Notes: generated by a model not told the origin, from the sequence alone. Shown: positions 1-7,951, counted from the first letter of the stretch. The stretch: DNA of 64,000 bases from Pseudomonadota bacterium (GCA_027487795.1 JAIYCX010000015.1:1-64000), one strand, 5' to 3'. Program-made: numbers and translations.

Positions 1-63
1 GGCACGCATCTTATAAATCTCTTGACGCTCCTCTAGCGTTAAGTGAGTTACGTTTTTTTTCAT
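1..63 (-). CDS. IS30-like transposase, N-terminal fragment (cut by window edge)
   Basis: Reading the minus strand from the ATG at 63 gives 21 residues containing THLTLEERQEIY, which resembles the N-terminal helix-turn-helix start of IS30-family transposases. The rest lies outside the window, so intactness cannot be judged. It is divergent from the next gene, which looks 5'-truncated, consistent with an insertion here. With only 21 residues the family call is tentative. Confidence 0.45.
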   Translation of the reverse strand, partial: MKKNVTHLTLEERQEIYKMRA

Positions 64-64
64 A

Positions 65-96
65 AACACCTAAGATGATTATTCTTCTTAGGTGTT
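65..96. terminator. 10-bp hairpin between the transposase and the next gene
   Basis: AACACCTAAG (65-74) and CTTAGGTGTT (87-96) are a perfect inverted repeat. On the plus strand it is followed by GCTTTTTATTT, so it can act as an intrinsic terminator shielding the downstream gene from readthrough. It could also be part of the end of the insertion sequence. Confidence 0.5.
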
Positions 97-127
97 GCTT
101 TTTATTTGAAAAAGTACCGGTGCATCT

Positions 128-817
128 TTGATTCTTTTACCTGAAGAGTTCAAGAATAAAAAGATTACTTTAACTAGTAAGGAACTAGTTAATATGCTTG
201 TTGCAAGCCAGTTAAAATCTTTAGCACTAACAGGTAAATTTGGTATTACTGTTTTTTCTGAGGGCATACTTGATTGTATTGATTTGGAGTCACAGCGTGC
301 TTTGGGTTGTAAGTTTAAAGACGGAAGTCATATTGATACAATTGATTTTTCTAAAAGCCGTTTTGAAGATTCATTGCGAGATTTAATGGCTGCAACTTTT
401 AAAGAATTTGATGTAACAACTCCTTCTGGGAATGGTCTTGAGACTTCTTGTCGAAGTATTGGATATTTTCCTAGAGCTGCTGATCCAGTAGTAGGTGATC
501 TTTTGTTAGCTGCTAACTATGGTGAAAGAGCAGGATCCTTGATCACTTCAGAAGGGCGTGGCTATAAAGTTATTACTCCTGATAGTGTAGAGGACTTGAG
601 TGATTTATTAGACCAGGAAGGTGAAGTTCAGCAATGTTGGGTTGATACAACAACTCCTGAGTTTGTTTCGCAAAGAAAAAAGCAGTATCGAATTAATCCT
701 GGCGATTTATCTGGGCACAATCTAGAAAAGATTACTAAGGTAACTAATCTTACTGCACAGCAAATGAAAGCATTTTTGATTCCCGTTCTTCAAATTTTTC
801 AAAGACTTTCCAACTAA
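128..817 (+). CDS. uncharacterised protein, probably 5'-truncated
   Basis: About 229 residues with no family I recognise. The frame opens after a TGA at 107-109 and has no ATG near its start; the first usable codon is TTG at 128, without a Shine-Dalgarno sequence, and the first ATG comes about 22 codons later. With the transposase fragment and hairpin just upstream, a gene that lost its 5' end to an insertion is the simplest reading. The protein looks soluble, with no membrane segment. A terminator follows at 843-887. Confidence 0.45.
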   Translation: MILLPEEFKNKKITLTSKELVNMLVASQLKSLALTGKFGITVFSEGILDCIDLESQRALGCKFKDGSHIDTIDFSKSRFEDSLRDLMAATFKEFDVTTPSGNGLETSCRSIGYFPRAADPVVGDLLLAANYGERAGSLITSEGRGYKVITPDSVEDLSDLLDQEGEVQQCWVDTTTPEFVSQRKKQYRINPGDLSGHNLEKITKVTNLTAQQMKAFLIPVLQIFQRLSN

Positions 818-842
818 GGAATTTAGTTTCCTTGTGTTTTTT

Positions 843-887
843 GTGGTGGTTTTCATGGTTTTTTAATGAACAACTACCACTTTTTTT
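843..887 (+). terminator. intrinsic terminator
   Basis: GTGGTGGTT (843-851) pairs with AACTACCAC (872-880) with one G-U pair, followed by seven T. It ends the preceding plus-strand gene. Confidence 0.65.
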
Positions 888-916
888 ATTTTTATAGTAA
901 TAAGCTAGTCATGTAA

Positions 917-989
917 GGGCCCTTAGCTCAGCTGGGAGAGCGCCACAATGGCATTGTGGAGGTCAGCGGTTCGATCCCGCTAGGGTCCA
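917..989 (+). tRNA. tRNA-Ala (anticodon GGC)
   Basis: A 73-nt cloverleaf is visible. The acceptor arm GGGCCCT pairs with AGGGTCC and the discriminator is A. The D arm contains AGCTCAGCTGGGAGAG. The anticodon arm CCACA-ATGGCAT-TGTGG places GGC at positions 34-36, reading alanine GCC/GCU codons. The T arm contains GGTTCGATCC. CCA is not encoded (ATT follows), so it must be added enzymatically. Confidence 0.95.
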
Positions 990-1018
990 TTCCTTAAGGG
1001 TTGGGACAGCGAAAAATT

Positions 1019-1043
1019 GTCTGGTTGGGGTTGCCAACCAGAC
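1019..1043. terminator. bidirectional hairpin between tRNA and nadE
   Basis: GTCTGGTTGG (1019-1028) and CCAACCAGAC (1034-1043) form a perfect 10-bp stem. On the minus strand it is followed by AATTTTTC, so it is likely the nadE terminator. A second weaker stem, CTAAACTCAA/TTGAGTTTAG, lies at 1071-1107. Confidence 0.6.
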
Positions 1044-1129
1044 ATAAAACATTTTTATTAAACTTTTAGCTAAACTCAAAGACTTAAAGAAAAGATCGTT
1101 GAGTTTAGGTTCTCGTTTGGGGAGGTTTT

Positions 1130-3142
1130 CTAGACCTCAAGAAATTCTTCTAGTTCTGCCAATTCTTCTTTGAAATTTCCAGAAAGCGTAGGCCACCTTA
1201 GCCAATTTCTTGGTGAAAGGTTGTGATCATCCATATGAAAAGTATTAGGTAGTCGTTCGCGCTTCCATTGGTTGATAGAGAACAACCAAAAGAATTTTGA
1301 AATCCACTTTGCAAGCACTTTCTTTTCATACATTGGATAAAGAATTTTGGTACGTTCAAGAATTTCAACTGGAGAAAGTCTATCCCAAAGGAAAAGCTTT
1401 TCCATATGATCTCTAACAACATAAGGTCCAAGTTCACCTTCATCAGTTTGAGGAGCTTGACCTTCCACGTTTGGTCTCAACTCTGCCGTATAGGCTAGAG
1501 CGTTAACAAATGAAAGATAAGGCGCAGGAGCCAGTCCCATTGGTCCTTCAACTTCCCTCCATTCAAGCCACTTTTTAAGATAGCTTTTTCTAACACCTCC
1601 AATTGGATTAATGCCACCACTATCATCACCTCCTTGTGTAAAGTAGCCAACCATTATCTCAGACATGTTGCCAGGCGGAATTAAAAGTTTGCCCTTCGCG
1701 TTTGCGATAGTCCAGCCTGTAATTCCACGTACTCTAGCTGGCATGTTTTGAAGTGTAAGGTCATGTTTCGGGTTATCCCAACTAAGTGTATCTCCCGTGA
1801 AACTCTCCACATTTTGCTTTAAGAGCTCAACCATCGAAGCGATATTAATGACGCCAAAATTAGCACCAACTCCATTTGCGACGGCTTTTGCAGATTCTAG
1901 AGTTTTTTCACCACTGGCCTCTGCGGGTTGATAGAAAGTATCAAGAAGATAATATACTATCTCTTCAACTGTAGATTCAGGTGTAAGTAGTTTTGACCAT
2001 TTTGCAAAAGAAAGGACAGAAATAAAATTTTCAAATCCAAGTTCTTTTAAGGCAAATTCTACAGTGTCACGAAGAAGCATTACTACTGAACATGAGTCAG
2101 CCCCGCCACTTAGAGATACAACGTAACCTTGTTGTTTAGACTTCCTTAGGTAGTCCCAAAGTCCTATTGCTTCAGCCCGGCTAAACTCTTCATGTTTGAG
2201 ATTCGAAGAGCTTTCCCAATCATCCGTGTTTAGTAATGGCTCTTCGTATTGACTAGAGTTAAGGAAATAATTTGACTTAATGACAAGTTCGCTATCAGTA
2301 GTTTCAGGATTAAAACTTACCTGCTCTGCTTGAGATGCTCGGTTCTTATTGATATCGATAACAGCAGTTGTTACTGTGTAAGGCTTAAATGAGAACCGTT
2401 TACTCTGTGCTAAGATTTTCCCTCCTGAAGAAATAATACCTTCTCCGGCATAAATCATAGATCCAGATTCATTTCCTAGTAAGTTTGCATAAACTATTCC
2501 GCAGTTAAATGCTCTCGAACCATCACGACAAAAATCAAGTCTAGTTTGGAGTTTTCCAAAACTAAAATGACTTGCGTTTGGACTAAGAATTAAGTCTACC
2601 GCCTTCTCAGCCATGTCACGACCTGGTCGATTACTCACCCAGGCATCTTCACAAATTTCAACTCCAATTCTCACACCAGAGATATCAAACATAATATCTC
2701 CAATTGGATACTCTTGATCATTAATTGTGAGTGTTCCTATTTTGCCTCTTGGCCATTCTTTGAAGTATCGATTTTCGTAATGATTTCCATCACCGGCAAG
2801 ATTTCTCTTTGCAACAAATCCAAGAATATCTCCATTCATGATTACAGCAGCACAGTTAAAAAGTGATTTTCTGTAAAAAATAGGAAGGCCGATTACTAAT
2901 AGTTGATTAGAAATATGAGCAATCTTAAAGAGCATATCAATTGCTTTTTCTTGAACTCCAGTAAGTAAAAATCCTTTTTCACAACCGTATCCAGTAACTG
3001 CTAGCTCTGGAAGTACTATTACTTCAGCTCCTTCCCTCTCTGCAGCTAGTATAGCATTTCTGATATTCTCAAAATTACCATCCCAGTCCATTGGTGTTTG
3101 GTTAACTGCACAAGCTGCGACCTTAATGAGTTGACTCATCAT
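1130..3142 (-). CDS. nadE: glutamine-dependent NAD+ synthetase
   Basis: Converts nicotinate adenine dinucleotide to NAD+ using ATP and ammonia from glutamine, the last step of both de novo and Preiss-Handler synthesis. An N-terminal nitrilase-type glutaminase domain shows the triad Glu46 (LPELAVTG), Lys112 (AKRNLAGDGN) and Cys164 (VEICEDAW). The C-terminal ATP-pyrophosphatase domain has the P-loop SGGADS at 345-350. At about 670 residues it is a normal length for the two-domain form. Two adjacent ATGs (3142, 3139) follow AAGGAAAAG; either may be used. It is transcribed alone from a leader with a GGGTAGA box and a terminator-like hairpin, and is the last gene of the minus-strand NAD+ locus. 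Confidence 0.95.
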   Translation of the reverse strand: MMSQLIKVAACAVNQTPMDWDGNFENIRNAILAAEREGAEVIVLPELAVTGYGCEKGFLLTGVQEKAIDMLFKIAHISNQLLVIGLPIFYRKSLFNCAAVIMNGDILGFVAKRNLAGDGNHYENRYFKEWPRGKIGTLTINDQEYPIGDIMFDISGVRIGVEICEDAWVSNRPGRDMAEKAVDLILSPNASHFSFGKLQTRLDFCRDGSRAFNCGIVYANLLGNESGSMIYAGEGIISSGGKILAQSKRFSFKPYTVTTAVIDINKNRASQAEQVSFNPETTDSELVIKSNYFLNSSQYEEPLLNTDDWESSSNLKHEEFSRAEAIGLWDYLRKSKQQGYVVSLSGGADSCSVVMLLRDTVEFALKELGFENFISVLSFAKWSKLLTPESTVEEIVYYLLDTFYQPAEASGEKTLESAKAVANGVGANFGVINIASMVELLKQNVESFTGDTLSWDNPKHDLTLQNMPARVRGITGWTIANAKGKLLIPPGNMSEIMVGYFTQGGDDSGGINPIGGVRKSYLKKWLEWREVEGPMGLAPAPYLSFVNALAYTAELRPNVEGQAPQTDEGELGPYVVRDHMEKLFLWDRLSPVEILERTKILYPMYEKKVLAKWISKFFWLFSINQWKRERLPNTFHMDDHNLSPRNWLRWPTLSGNFKEELAELEEFLEV

Positions 3143-3245
3143 CTTTTCCTTTTATAAAAAACCTAAACAAAAAACAGTTTTTCGCTGTCTACGAATGTAA
3201 GTACGTTACAATCGTAGACAGTTAATTTACATCTACCCGTGTATA
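3143..3245 (-). promoter_or_regulatory. nadE promoter and attenuator-like leader (GGGTAGA box)
   Basis: In the gene's direction, a TATTATACA -10-like stretch is followed at once by CGGGTAGA (3239 to 3232). A strong hairpin follows: CTGTCTACGA and TCGTAGACAG are 10-bp perfect arms at 3185-3221, with further inner pairing. Then come CTGTTTTTTG, a T-run starting GGTTTTTT, and the AAGGA ribosome binding site. A terminator-like hairpin upstream of the start suggests transcription attenuation. The layout recurs before many genes of this window. Confidence 0.65.
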
Positions 3246-3253
3246 ATATTAGA

Positions 3254-3942
3254 AGATGAGATATCGGCTGAACGCACTGTCAATAAGCACAGTTAAAACA
3301 CGTTATTAAAACATGCAGTTCCGCCGATTTCATTTTCCAAATGTGAAAGTTAACTCCATTTAGAATTTGGGTAGATTCCATTCTCTGCTATTATTTGCCG
3401 AATAGCTGGGTGAGGAGGGGTTTCGCCATTTCTAATACTTGTAGAATGAATCTGCCCATACATTGGCATTATTTTCATTTCTACATTTAGTGCTGGCCAG
3501 TCTTTCCAGTCTTTTTCATTACCGGCGCTATCGGTTGAAGTGACCCAGCTATGCGGACTTTTGTAAGTCTGTCTCCACCATTTGATAAAATCAGCAGAGT
3601 ATTCGTATATGTGATCACAAAGATAAACATGAGCAGCTTTTGGTTTCCTTGAATAGGGGATTTTTGAATCTTTTAGGATCGCCTCCCACATGGAAAGTCT
3701 TAGTTCATGCTTAGCGGGTTGAATCTTTGTCTTCCACGGGTTTTTAAAAGTGGTAGCAATGACAACAAGACCTAGATGAATTGATCCCATTTCATCATGT
3801 AATGTTTTTACTACCTTCAAATGACCTTCATGTACTGGATCAAAAGTCCCACCATAAATAACCGCATCAAAAAACATGATCTTATTAGCCTTTCTGGCTT
3901 TAGTGTAAAACCTTCAGGTGCGCACGCACCGATATCTCATCT
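3254..3942. repeat. 14-bp perfect inverted repeat flanking the adenylyltransferase gene
   Basis: AGATGAGATATCGG at 3254-3267 and CCGATATCTCATCT at 3929-3942 are exact reverse complements on either side of the adenylyltransferase gene. The right arm touches a second palindrome, GGTGCGCACGCACC (3917-3930). These could be regulator binding sites, pairing arms in the transcript, or ends of a small inserted cassette. No target duplication is evident. Confidence 0.6.
3350..3877 (-). CDS. nicotinate/nicotinamide mononucleotide adenylyltransferase
   Basis: Joins NaMN (or NMN) to AMP, forming NaAD (or NAD+). The signature of the HIGH nucleotidyltransferase superfamily, GGTFDPVHEGH, is at residues 9-19, and the second family motif appears as HSTSIRNG near the C-terminus (ISSTxIR in NadD). 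At 175 residues it is slightly shorter than typical NadD (about 190-220). The start at 3877 follows AAAGG. NadD fits the context, because the neighbouring enzymes make NaMN and consume NaAD. Substrate choice between NaMN and NMN cannot be read from sequence. Confidence 0.85.
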   Translation of the reverse strand: MFFDAVIYGGTFDPVHEGHLKVVKTLHDEMGSIHLGLVVIATTFKNPWKTKIQPAKHELRLSMWEAILKDSKIPYSRKPKAAHVYLCDHIYEYSADFIKWWRQTYKSPHSWVTSTDSAGNEKDWKDWPALNVEMKIMPMYGQIHSTSIRNGETPPHPAIRQIIAENGIYPNSKWS

Positions 3943-4295
3943 CTAATAAAAATTTCAAAGAACAAATAATATTGTATAAATATACTGCTCATAATTTGAT
4001 TTTCCGTATAGGAAAAGCAAATTGGGAATTAGCAGTATGGCGTAGGAGCAAGAGCGACTAGCCTTAATACAAGTATAGTGCCCACAAGATAAGAATGCCT
4101 GAAGGGCTTCAACTCAAGTAAAACATGAGCTGAAAGCACTAAAGTCCTTCGATTCTGTCTTTAGAGCAGTATATTTTTATTAATACTCATAGCTTACGCT
4201 GCTTCGACCGTGCCACACTTATGATAAATTTGAAAAGCTTAAAACTCATATGTGGGCACTATATACAAATGGAGAAAATGGTGAGTTTAAAAAAA
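3878..4295 (-). promoter_or_regulatory. long structured leader or ncRNA upstream of the adenylyltransferase
   Basis: No gene is seen in about 400 bases between the PRPP synthetase terminator and the adenylyltransferase. Two long-range perfect inverted repeats interleave: ATATACTGCTC (3980-3990) with GAGCAGTATAT (4164-4174), and TATAGTGCCCACA (4074-4086) with TGTGGGCACTATA (4251-4263). This is a pseudoknot-like topology. The first arm can instead pair locally with AGCAGTAT (4031-4038), enclosing nested stems AATTTG/CAAATT and TTTTCC/GGAAAA. Alternative pairing suggests a switching leader. Near the gene a hairpin (3917-3930) is followed by GAAGGTTTTAC, as in other leaders here. No known riboswitch class is recognised. 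Confidence 0.5.
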
Positions 4296-4325
4296 CTTCG
4301 CGCGTATCAGTTGATATGCGCGAAG
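4290..4325 (-). terminator. intrinsic terminator of PRPP synthetase gene
   Basis: CTTCGCGCGTATCA (4296-4309) pairs with TGATATGCGCGAAG (4312-4325), followed in the minus direction by TTTTTTT. Confidence 0.85.
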
Positions 4326-4341
4326 GGATAACGTAAAATCC

Positions 4342-5310
4342 TTACAGCTGATACTTTCTGATCATCAGATCCGCGAGGTAATGACCAGTCGGAACAATTG
4401 TTACGAAATTTGGATACTGCTTAGCAAGCTCGTAGCTTGGGTAGGTATCACCACAGATTAATCCTGAAATTAGCTTAGAGTCAATCATTTTCCGAATTGG
4501 ATCTCCAGCAAAATCTGGGTGTGTTACCAGAACATAAACTTGAAACGCTCCTGCTTTTAGATGTGATTTGGCTCCATCGATTGCTGTTGATCCACCGCGA
4601 AGCATGTCGTCATAAAGAATTACAGTACAACCGCTTACATCTCCAATAACATTGCCCATAGTGTGAGTTTCGTTACTAGAAACTCTCTCCTTAACAACAA
4701 GGCCGTATGGTTCCTCTAGCATCTTGGCTAGCTTTATAATCGTATTCTTTCGGCCTAGGTCGGCAGATCCAATAGAAATATTTTTACCGAAAATTCGACC
4801 TTCTCCGGTATTTTGTTTTATTAAATCTGCCCAAAGTTGAAGACTAGAAATAGTTTCTGTGACAATTTGCCTGCGATCACAATAGAATTCCATTGTCTCA
4901 GCGTGCAAGTCAAAGAAGAAAACTCGCTTTCTAATACCAGAAGATGGGACATCTGAGAGTCTTTCACAAAGATTTTTTGCTGCAACAATATCTCCAGGAT
5001 GATCTCTGCGCTCTTTAGTGCCATGTCTCATAAATGCAATTAGAAAGTTCAATTCACTTGCCACTCTTCCAAGCTCAGTTCCGCATCCTAACATCTCTTC
5101 AACATCTAATCGGTCAGAACTTCCAATTACGACTACTTTTCGTCCCCGAGCTGCATCCATTTGATTTTCAGGAATTGCTCCCCAGACTTCTCCATTTGGA
5201 TGAGAACCTTCATTAAAAATTCCATCTTCGAAGCAGCCTGTTTTTAAGAAGGCATCTTTGATGTGTTTATAGCGTTTGGTACAAAAAACGATTGTCTTTG
5301 AATTTTGCAT
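4342..5310 (-). CDS. prs: ribose-phosphate pyrophosphokinase (PRPP synthetase)
   Basis: Makes 5-phosphoribosyl-1-pyrophosphate from ribose 5-phosphate and ATP. PRPP is the co-substrate of the nicotinate phosphoribosyltransferase encoded next. Seen: the FDLHAE motif at about residue 153 and the PRPP loop VILYDDMLRGGST at about residue 230, in a 322-residue protein (family 310-320). The start at 5310 has GGAGA upstream. It is divergent from typical housekeeping Prs (for example RLDVEEML in place of the conserved N-terminal run), so it may be a second, pathway-dedicated copy. It has its own leader and terminator. Confidence 0.88.
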   Translation of the reverse strand: MQNSKTIVFCTKRYKHIKDAFLKTGCFEDGIFNEGSHPNGEVWGAIPENQMDAARGRKVVVIGSSDRLDVEEMLGCGTELGRVASELNFLIAFMRHGTKERRDHPGDIVAAKNLCERLSDVPSSGIRKRVFFFDLHAETMEFYCDRRQIVTETISSLQLWADLIKQNTGEGRIFGKNISIGSADLGRKNTIIKLAKMLEEPYGLVVKERVSSNETHTMGNVIGDVSGCTVILYDDMLRGGSTAIDGAKSHLKAGAFQVYVLVTHPDFAGDPIRKMIDSKLISGLICGDTYPSYELAKQYPNFVTIVPTGHYLADLMIRKYQL

Positions 5311-5430
5311 TGCAATTTCTCCGCAATTTATTCAGCTAAAAAAAGAAAAACCTTATTCACCAATTTCTCCCTTTGCATTATTTAATGTTTAAAGTGAGAA
5401 TTTATTTCTACCCGAATTATCTAGTTGTAA
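5311..5430 (-). promoter_or_regulatory. prs promoter and leader (GGGTAGA box)
   Basis: In sense orientation GATAAT, then T, then CGGGTAGA (5414 to 5407). The next about 40 bases fold as one imperfect hairpin (5362-5402: AATTCTC with GAGAAATT, CTTT with AAAG, CATT with AATG), followed by GGTTTTTCTTTTTTT and then GGAGA before the start. It has the same order of elements as the nadE leader. Confidence 0.6.
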
Positions 5431-5459
5431 AAGAGCTTAAAAATATTAAAAAAATAAGA

Positions 5460-5492
5460 GGAAAAAGTCAGAGCCTTAAATAAGGCTCTGAC
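5460..5492 (-). terminator. intrinsic terminator of nicotinate phosphoribosyltransferase gene
   Basis: GTCAGAGCCTTA (5467-5478) and TAAGGCTCTGAC (5481-5492) are 12-bp perfect arms, followed on the minus strand by TTTTTCC. Confidence 0.85.
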
Positions 5493-5523
5493 TGTGCTTA
5501 AAACCATGCGAAACTATCTTAAA

Positions 5524-7062
5524 CTAGGTTGCCATACGAAGCTCTTCTGCTGCCTTACGTCGAGCATTAGTCACGAGTTCATTTCTTAGGTTATACAAAC
5601 GAGTTGTCATACCAACCGTGTAGAGATGAGGATTAACAAGTCTTAAACATTCTTCTGGCAGGGAGTTAATCTGCTCACGAATGAACTTAGAAACCTCATG
5701 AACTTCATCAATTGGCGCAACAATTTCACCATTTCTAGCTAATGGAATTAGTAACTCCTTTTCTGTGACTCCAGATGGGATTAAGCCTTCTCCGCTACTA
5801 TTCAAGTATGTCATCCAGCATTCGCTTTCGAATTTGTCCTCATCTATGTCATAGATACAATCAGCAATCATTTTTCCAAATCTGTCAAAATAGCGCTTAG
5901 CACCGAGTCTGCCAGGAGTAGAAAGTTTGATTTCTTGATCAGAAAGTTTAACCGTCGGTCTCATTTCTCCATCATCTCCTTCGACTGACGCAAGCTTATA
6001 AACCAATCCAAAAAGTCCAGACTCGGCAATCGCATCTCCACTCGCGTATGAATCCATTGGGGTCTTTGCTCTTTCGATCGAATCCAAAGAGAATTCGTTA
6101 AGAGAGTTCGTGCCTCTAACCTCAACGAAATCAAGCCCAACTGCATCAAGCATTTTTCTGGCTAGCTTTCCTAAAGCAGATAAATCTCCGCTATCTAGAC
6201 GAATTCCCTTAAGTTTCAGACCTTGGCTTTTCATTATAAGACCAACTTTGATTGCATTTCTGATTCCATTAATGGTGTTTATGGTATCAGGTAAAAAAAT
6301 CGAATTAGTTGGAAATGCTTTAGCAAAAGTTATAAATGATTGAACTTCCTCTTCAAAACTCATTGGCCAGCAGTGAGCCATTGTTCCTGACGATTTCATG
6401 CCGAAATACTGAGATGCCAGCATATTTGAAGTAGAGACAAAGCCAGCCTTCCACGCTGCAAGAGCTTTTGACAATGAGCCACCGGGGCCCCCACCGCGAC
6501 GGAGAGAGTTGTCAGCTAGTGGTTTCCAATTAGCAGAAATCAGCATCCTAACTGCTCTGGTCATTGTAGAAGATTGATCGCTGATAAGATTTAGAAGCGC
6601 ACCTTCGATCAGCTCGCACATCCAGATAGGGCCTTCAACGCGTACCATCGGTTCGTGAGGAAAGACTAAGGTTCCTTCCTTTACAGCATATACGTTACAT
6701 CTCCACTTTTCAGTTCTTAGGAACTCTATAAACTCTTTTTCGTAAAGCGGGTTTCCGTAATCATCAACTTTTTCTGAGAGCCATTCAAGATCTTCATCGT
6801 GAAATTTAGCAAGTGCTAAAAATTCATTTAAGTGATCTATGCCCCCAGCTACAGCAAATCCACCATTGGCAGGAATCTTTCTAAATGAAGCATAGAAAAC
6901 AGCTTTTTTATTTGCCATTCCTGCTTTCCACCAAGCATAGGCCATTGAAATTGCATACTCATCCCCGAACAAGAAAGAAACCTTACCATCTGGAAAAGAA
7001 GTTGTGATCGTAGTCCGGTGAATTCTGCGTTTTGCCTTTGGTTCTGACAATTCTATTGTCAT
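5524..7062 (-). CDS. pncB: nicotinate phosphoribosyltransferase
   Basis: Forms nicotinate mononucleotide from nicotinate and PRPP, the committed step of the Preiss-Handler pathway. Family signatures: a SLRRGGGPGGSLSKA run, GFVSTSNMLA, SGTMAHCWPMSF (GTMAHS in relatives), the phosphate-binding KGIRLDSGDL, and a C-terminal AKRYFDRFGK segment. Length 512 residues. I start at the ATG at 7062 because it has AAGGA 10 bases upstream; the frame extends six codons further to a TTG. Gene order (nicotinamidase, this enzyme, PRPP synthetase, adenylyltransferase, NAD+ synthetase) supports nicotinate rather than nicotinamide as substrate. Confidence 0.9.
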   Translation of the reverse strand: MTIELSEPKAKRRIHRTTITTSFPDGKVSFLFGDEYAISMAYAWWKAGMANKKAVFYASFRKIPANGGFAVAGGIDHLNEFLALAKFHDEDLEWLSEKVDDYGNPLYEKEFIEFLRTEKWRCNVYAVKEGTLVFPHEPMVRVEGPIWMCELIEGALLNLISDQSSTMTRAVRMLISANWKPLADNSLRRGGGPGGSLSKALAAWKAGFVSTSNMLASQYFGMKSSGTMAHCWPMSFEEEVQSFITFAKAFPTNSIFLPDTINTINGIRNAIKVGLIMKSQGLKLKGIRLDSGDLSALGKLARKMLDAVGLDFVEVRGTNSLNEFSLDSIERAKTPMDSYASGDAIAESGLFGLVYKLASVEGDDGEMRPTVKLSDQEIKLSTPGRLGAKRYFDRFGKMIADCIYDIDEDKFESECWMTYLNSSGEGLIPSGVTEKELLIPLARNGEIVAPIDEVHEVSKFIREQINSLPEECLRLVNPHLYTVGMTTRLYNLRNELVTNARRKAAEELRMAT

Positions 7063-7215
7063 TTTGATTGTATCCTTCAAAAAAAAACTAAAAAACCGAA
7101 TAATGAACCTTCTTCACTATTCCTCGTTAGAATTAAATATCAGAATTATATATCCGTATATTTTTCTAAAGAAGAATAGCTCTTTTACTTCTACCTAGAT
7201 TTAATTTTAAAAGAA
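7063..7215 (-). promoter_or_regulatory. pncB promoter and attenuator leader
   Basis: Sense orientation: AATTAAAT, then a one-mismatch box AGGTAGA (7196 to 7190). A hairpin GAATAGTGAA/TTCATTATTC (7098-7122) is followed by GGTTTTTTAGTTTTTTTTT, a classic intrinsic-terminator shape just before the AAGGA site. An upstream CTATTCTTC (about 7175-7183) could pair with the terminator's 5' arm as an antiterminator. From 7216 to 7374 I see only A+T-rich sequence without a gene. Confidence 0.6.
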
Positions 7216-7377
7216 CGAAAATAACGATATCTGACTTATCGCAGTCGAATATTTATCTAAAATATAGACTCCTTTTGTGGAGACTAGTAAGCGCAAATGG
7301 GGCAATAATTTAGTCTGGAATATATGTTGATTGTATGGTGTTAGTCAAGAATGGGGGTGGGTATTTAAGTTAAAGTG

Positions 7378-7410
7378 AAAAAACAGCTCAAGCATTATTT
7401 ACTTGAGCTG
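7378..7410 (-). terminator. intrinsic terminator of the PP2C-kinase-nicotinamidase-vWA operon
   Basis: CAGCTCAAG (7384-7392) and CTTGAGCTG (7402-7410) form a perfect stem, followed on the minus strand by TTTTTT. Confidence 0.85.
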
Positions 7411-7430
7411 GGATTGTTTCTAAGAAAATC

Positions 7431-7811
7431 CTATTTTTTCAAATCGCGACGTAACTGTGTTATAAAACTATTCCAAGTCTTTCCTTTCTCTTTCCAGATC
7501 TTGCTAATAACAGTTTTAGTGTCGTTAGCATCGATACTTTTTAGAGCAATCAAACATAGCTGGTGCCTGCGTTCATCGTTCTCGCGTTTAAGCGTGTAGA
7601 TAAGGTATCGCGCGACACTTTCTTTGTGAGTATTAATTCTCTTTTTGAGTGCGCCTAGAGCTAACTCAAAAGTGTCATTGAACTCCAGCATCTGTGCCAG
7701 TGCTGCGATTGCTCCAACATCCGTTAGCTTGTCTAGTTCCGCGACTAGTGCAAAGCGAAAATCGGATTTCAATGCAGCTAAAGCCTTTTTCTCAGTTTTA
7801 CTAAATGTCAT
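7431..7811 (-). CDS. small helical protein, last gene of the TerY-P-type operon
   Basis: 126 residues, rich in Leu, Ala and Lys, with successive amphipathic helices such as ALAALKSDFRFALVAELDKL and VGAIAALAQMLEF. They look like short HEAT-like or all-helical repeats, but I do not recognise a family. The ATG at 7811 is chosen because GGAGG lies 8 bases upstream; the longer frame would run through a hairpin. It follows the vWA gene in the same direction, separated by that hairpin (7870-7898), so its level may be set separately. A partner or adaptor for the vWA protein is only a guess. Confidence 0.65.
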   Translation of the reverse strand: MTFSKTEKKALAALKSDFRFALVAELDKLTDVGAIAALAQMLEFNDTFELALGALKKRINTHKESVARYLIYTLKRENDERRHQLCLIALKSIDANDTKTVISKIWKEKGKTWNSFITQLRRDLKK

Positions 7812-7869
7812 CTTAATAACCTCCACAAAAAACGTTATAGAAACAAGTTGTCCGTTAACAAAGAAAAGT

Positions 7870-7898
7870 GGGAACAGAGAAATTTGTTCTCTGTTCCC
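7870..7898 (-). terminator. strong intercistronic hairpin
   Basis: GGGAACAGAGAA (7870-7881) and TTCTCTGTTCCC (7887-7898) are 12-bp perfect arms between the vWA gene and the small helical gene. On the minus strand only ACTTTTCTTT follows, so it may be a partial terminator or an mRNA-stabilising or processing hairpin. Confidence 0.55.
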
Positions 7899-7951
7899 GC
7901 ACATTTGACCTTAAAAATTAACCTTTTGGGTTGCTTTTTCTTAGAAGCTTT

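Noticed and set aside
3366-3373. GGGTAGA on the plus strand
   Set aside because: It lies inside the 3' end of the adenylyltransferase coding sequence on the other strand and no plus-strand gene follows, so it is taken as chance.
4074-4263. 13-bp inverted repeat resembling retron a1/a2 arms
   Set aside because: No reverse transcriptase gene is nearby and no msd-like reverse-transcribed region is recognisable, so a leader RNA is preferred.
3940-4290. Possible tmRNA, RNase P RNA or group I intron
   Set aside because: No tRNA-like end, no GAGGAAAGTCC core and no intron core motifs were seen; the region is kept only as an unclassified structured leader.
5524-7062. Nicotinamide phosphoribosyltransferase (Nampt) as the identity of pncB
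   Set aside because: The motifs (GTMAHxW, LRRGGGPGG, KGIRLDSGDL) and the adjacent nicotinamidase and NAD+ synthetase fit nicotinate as substrate.
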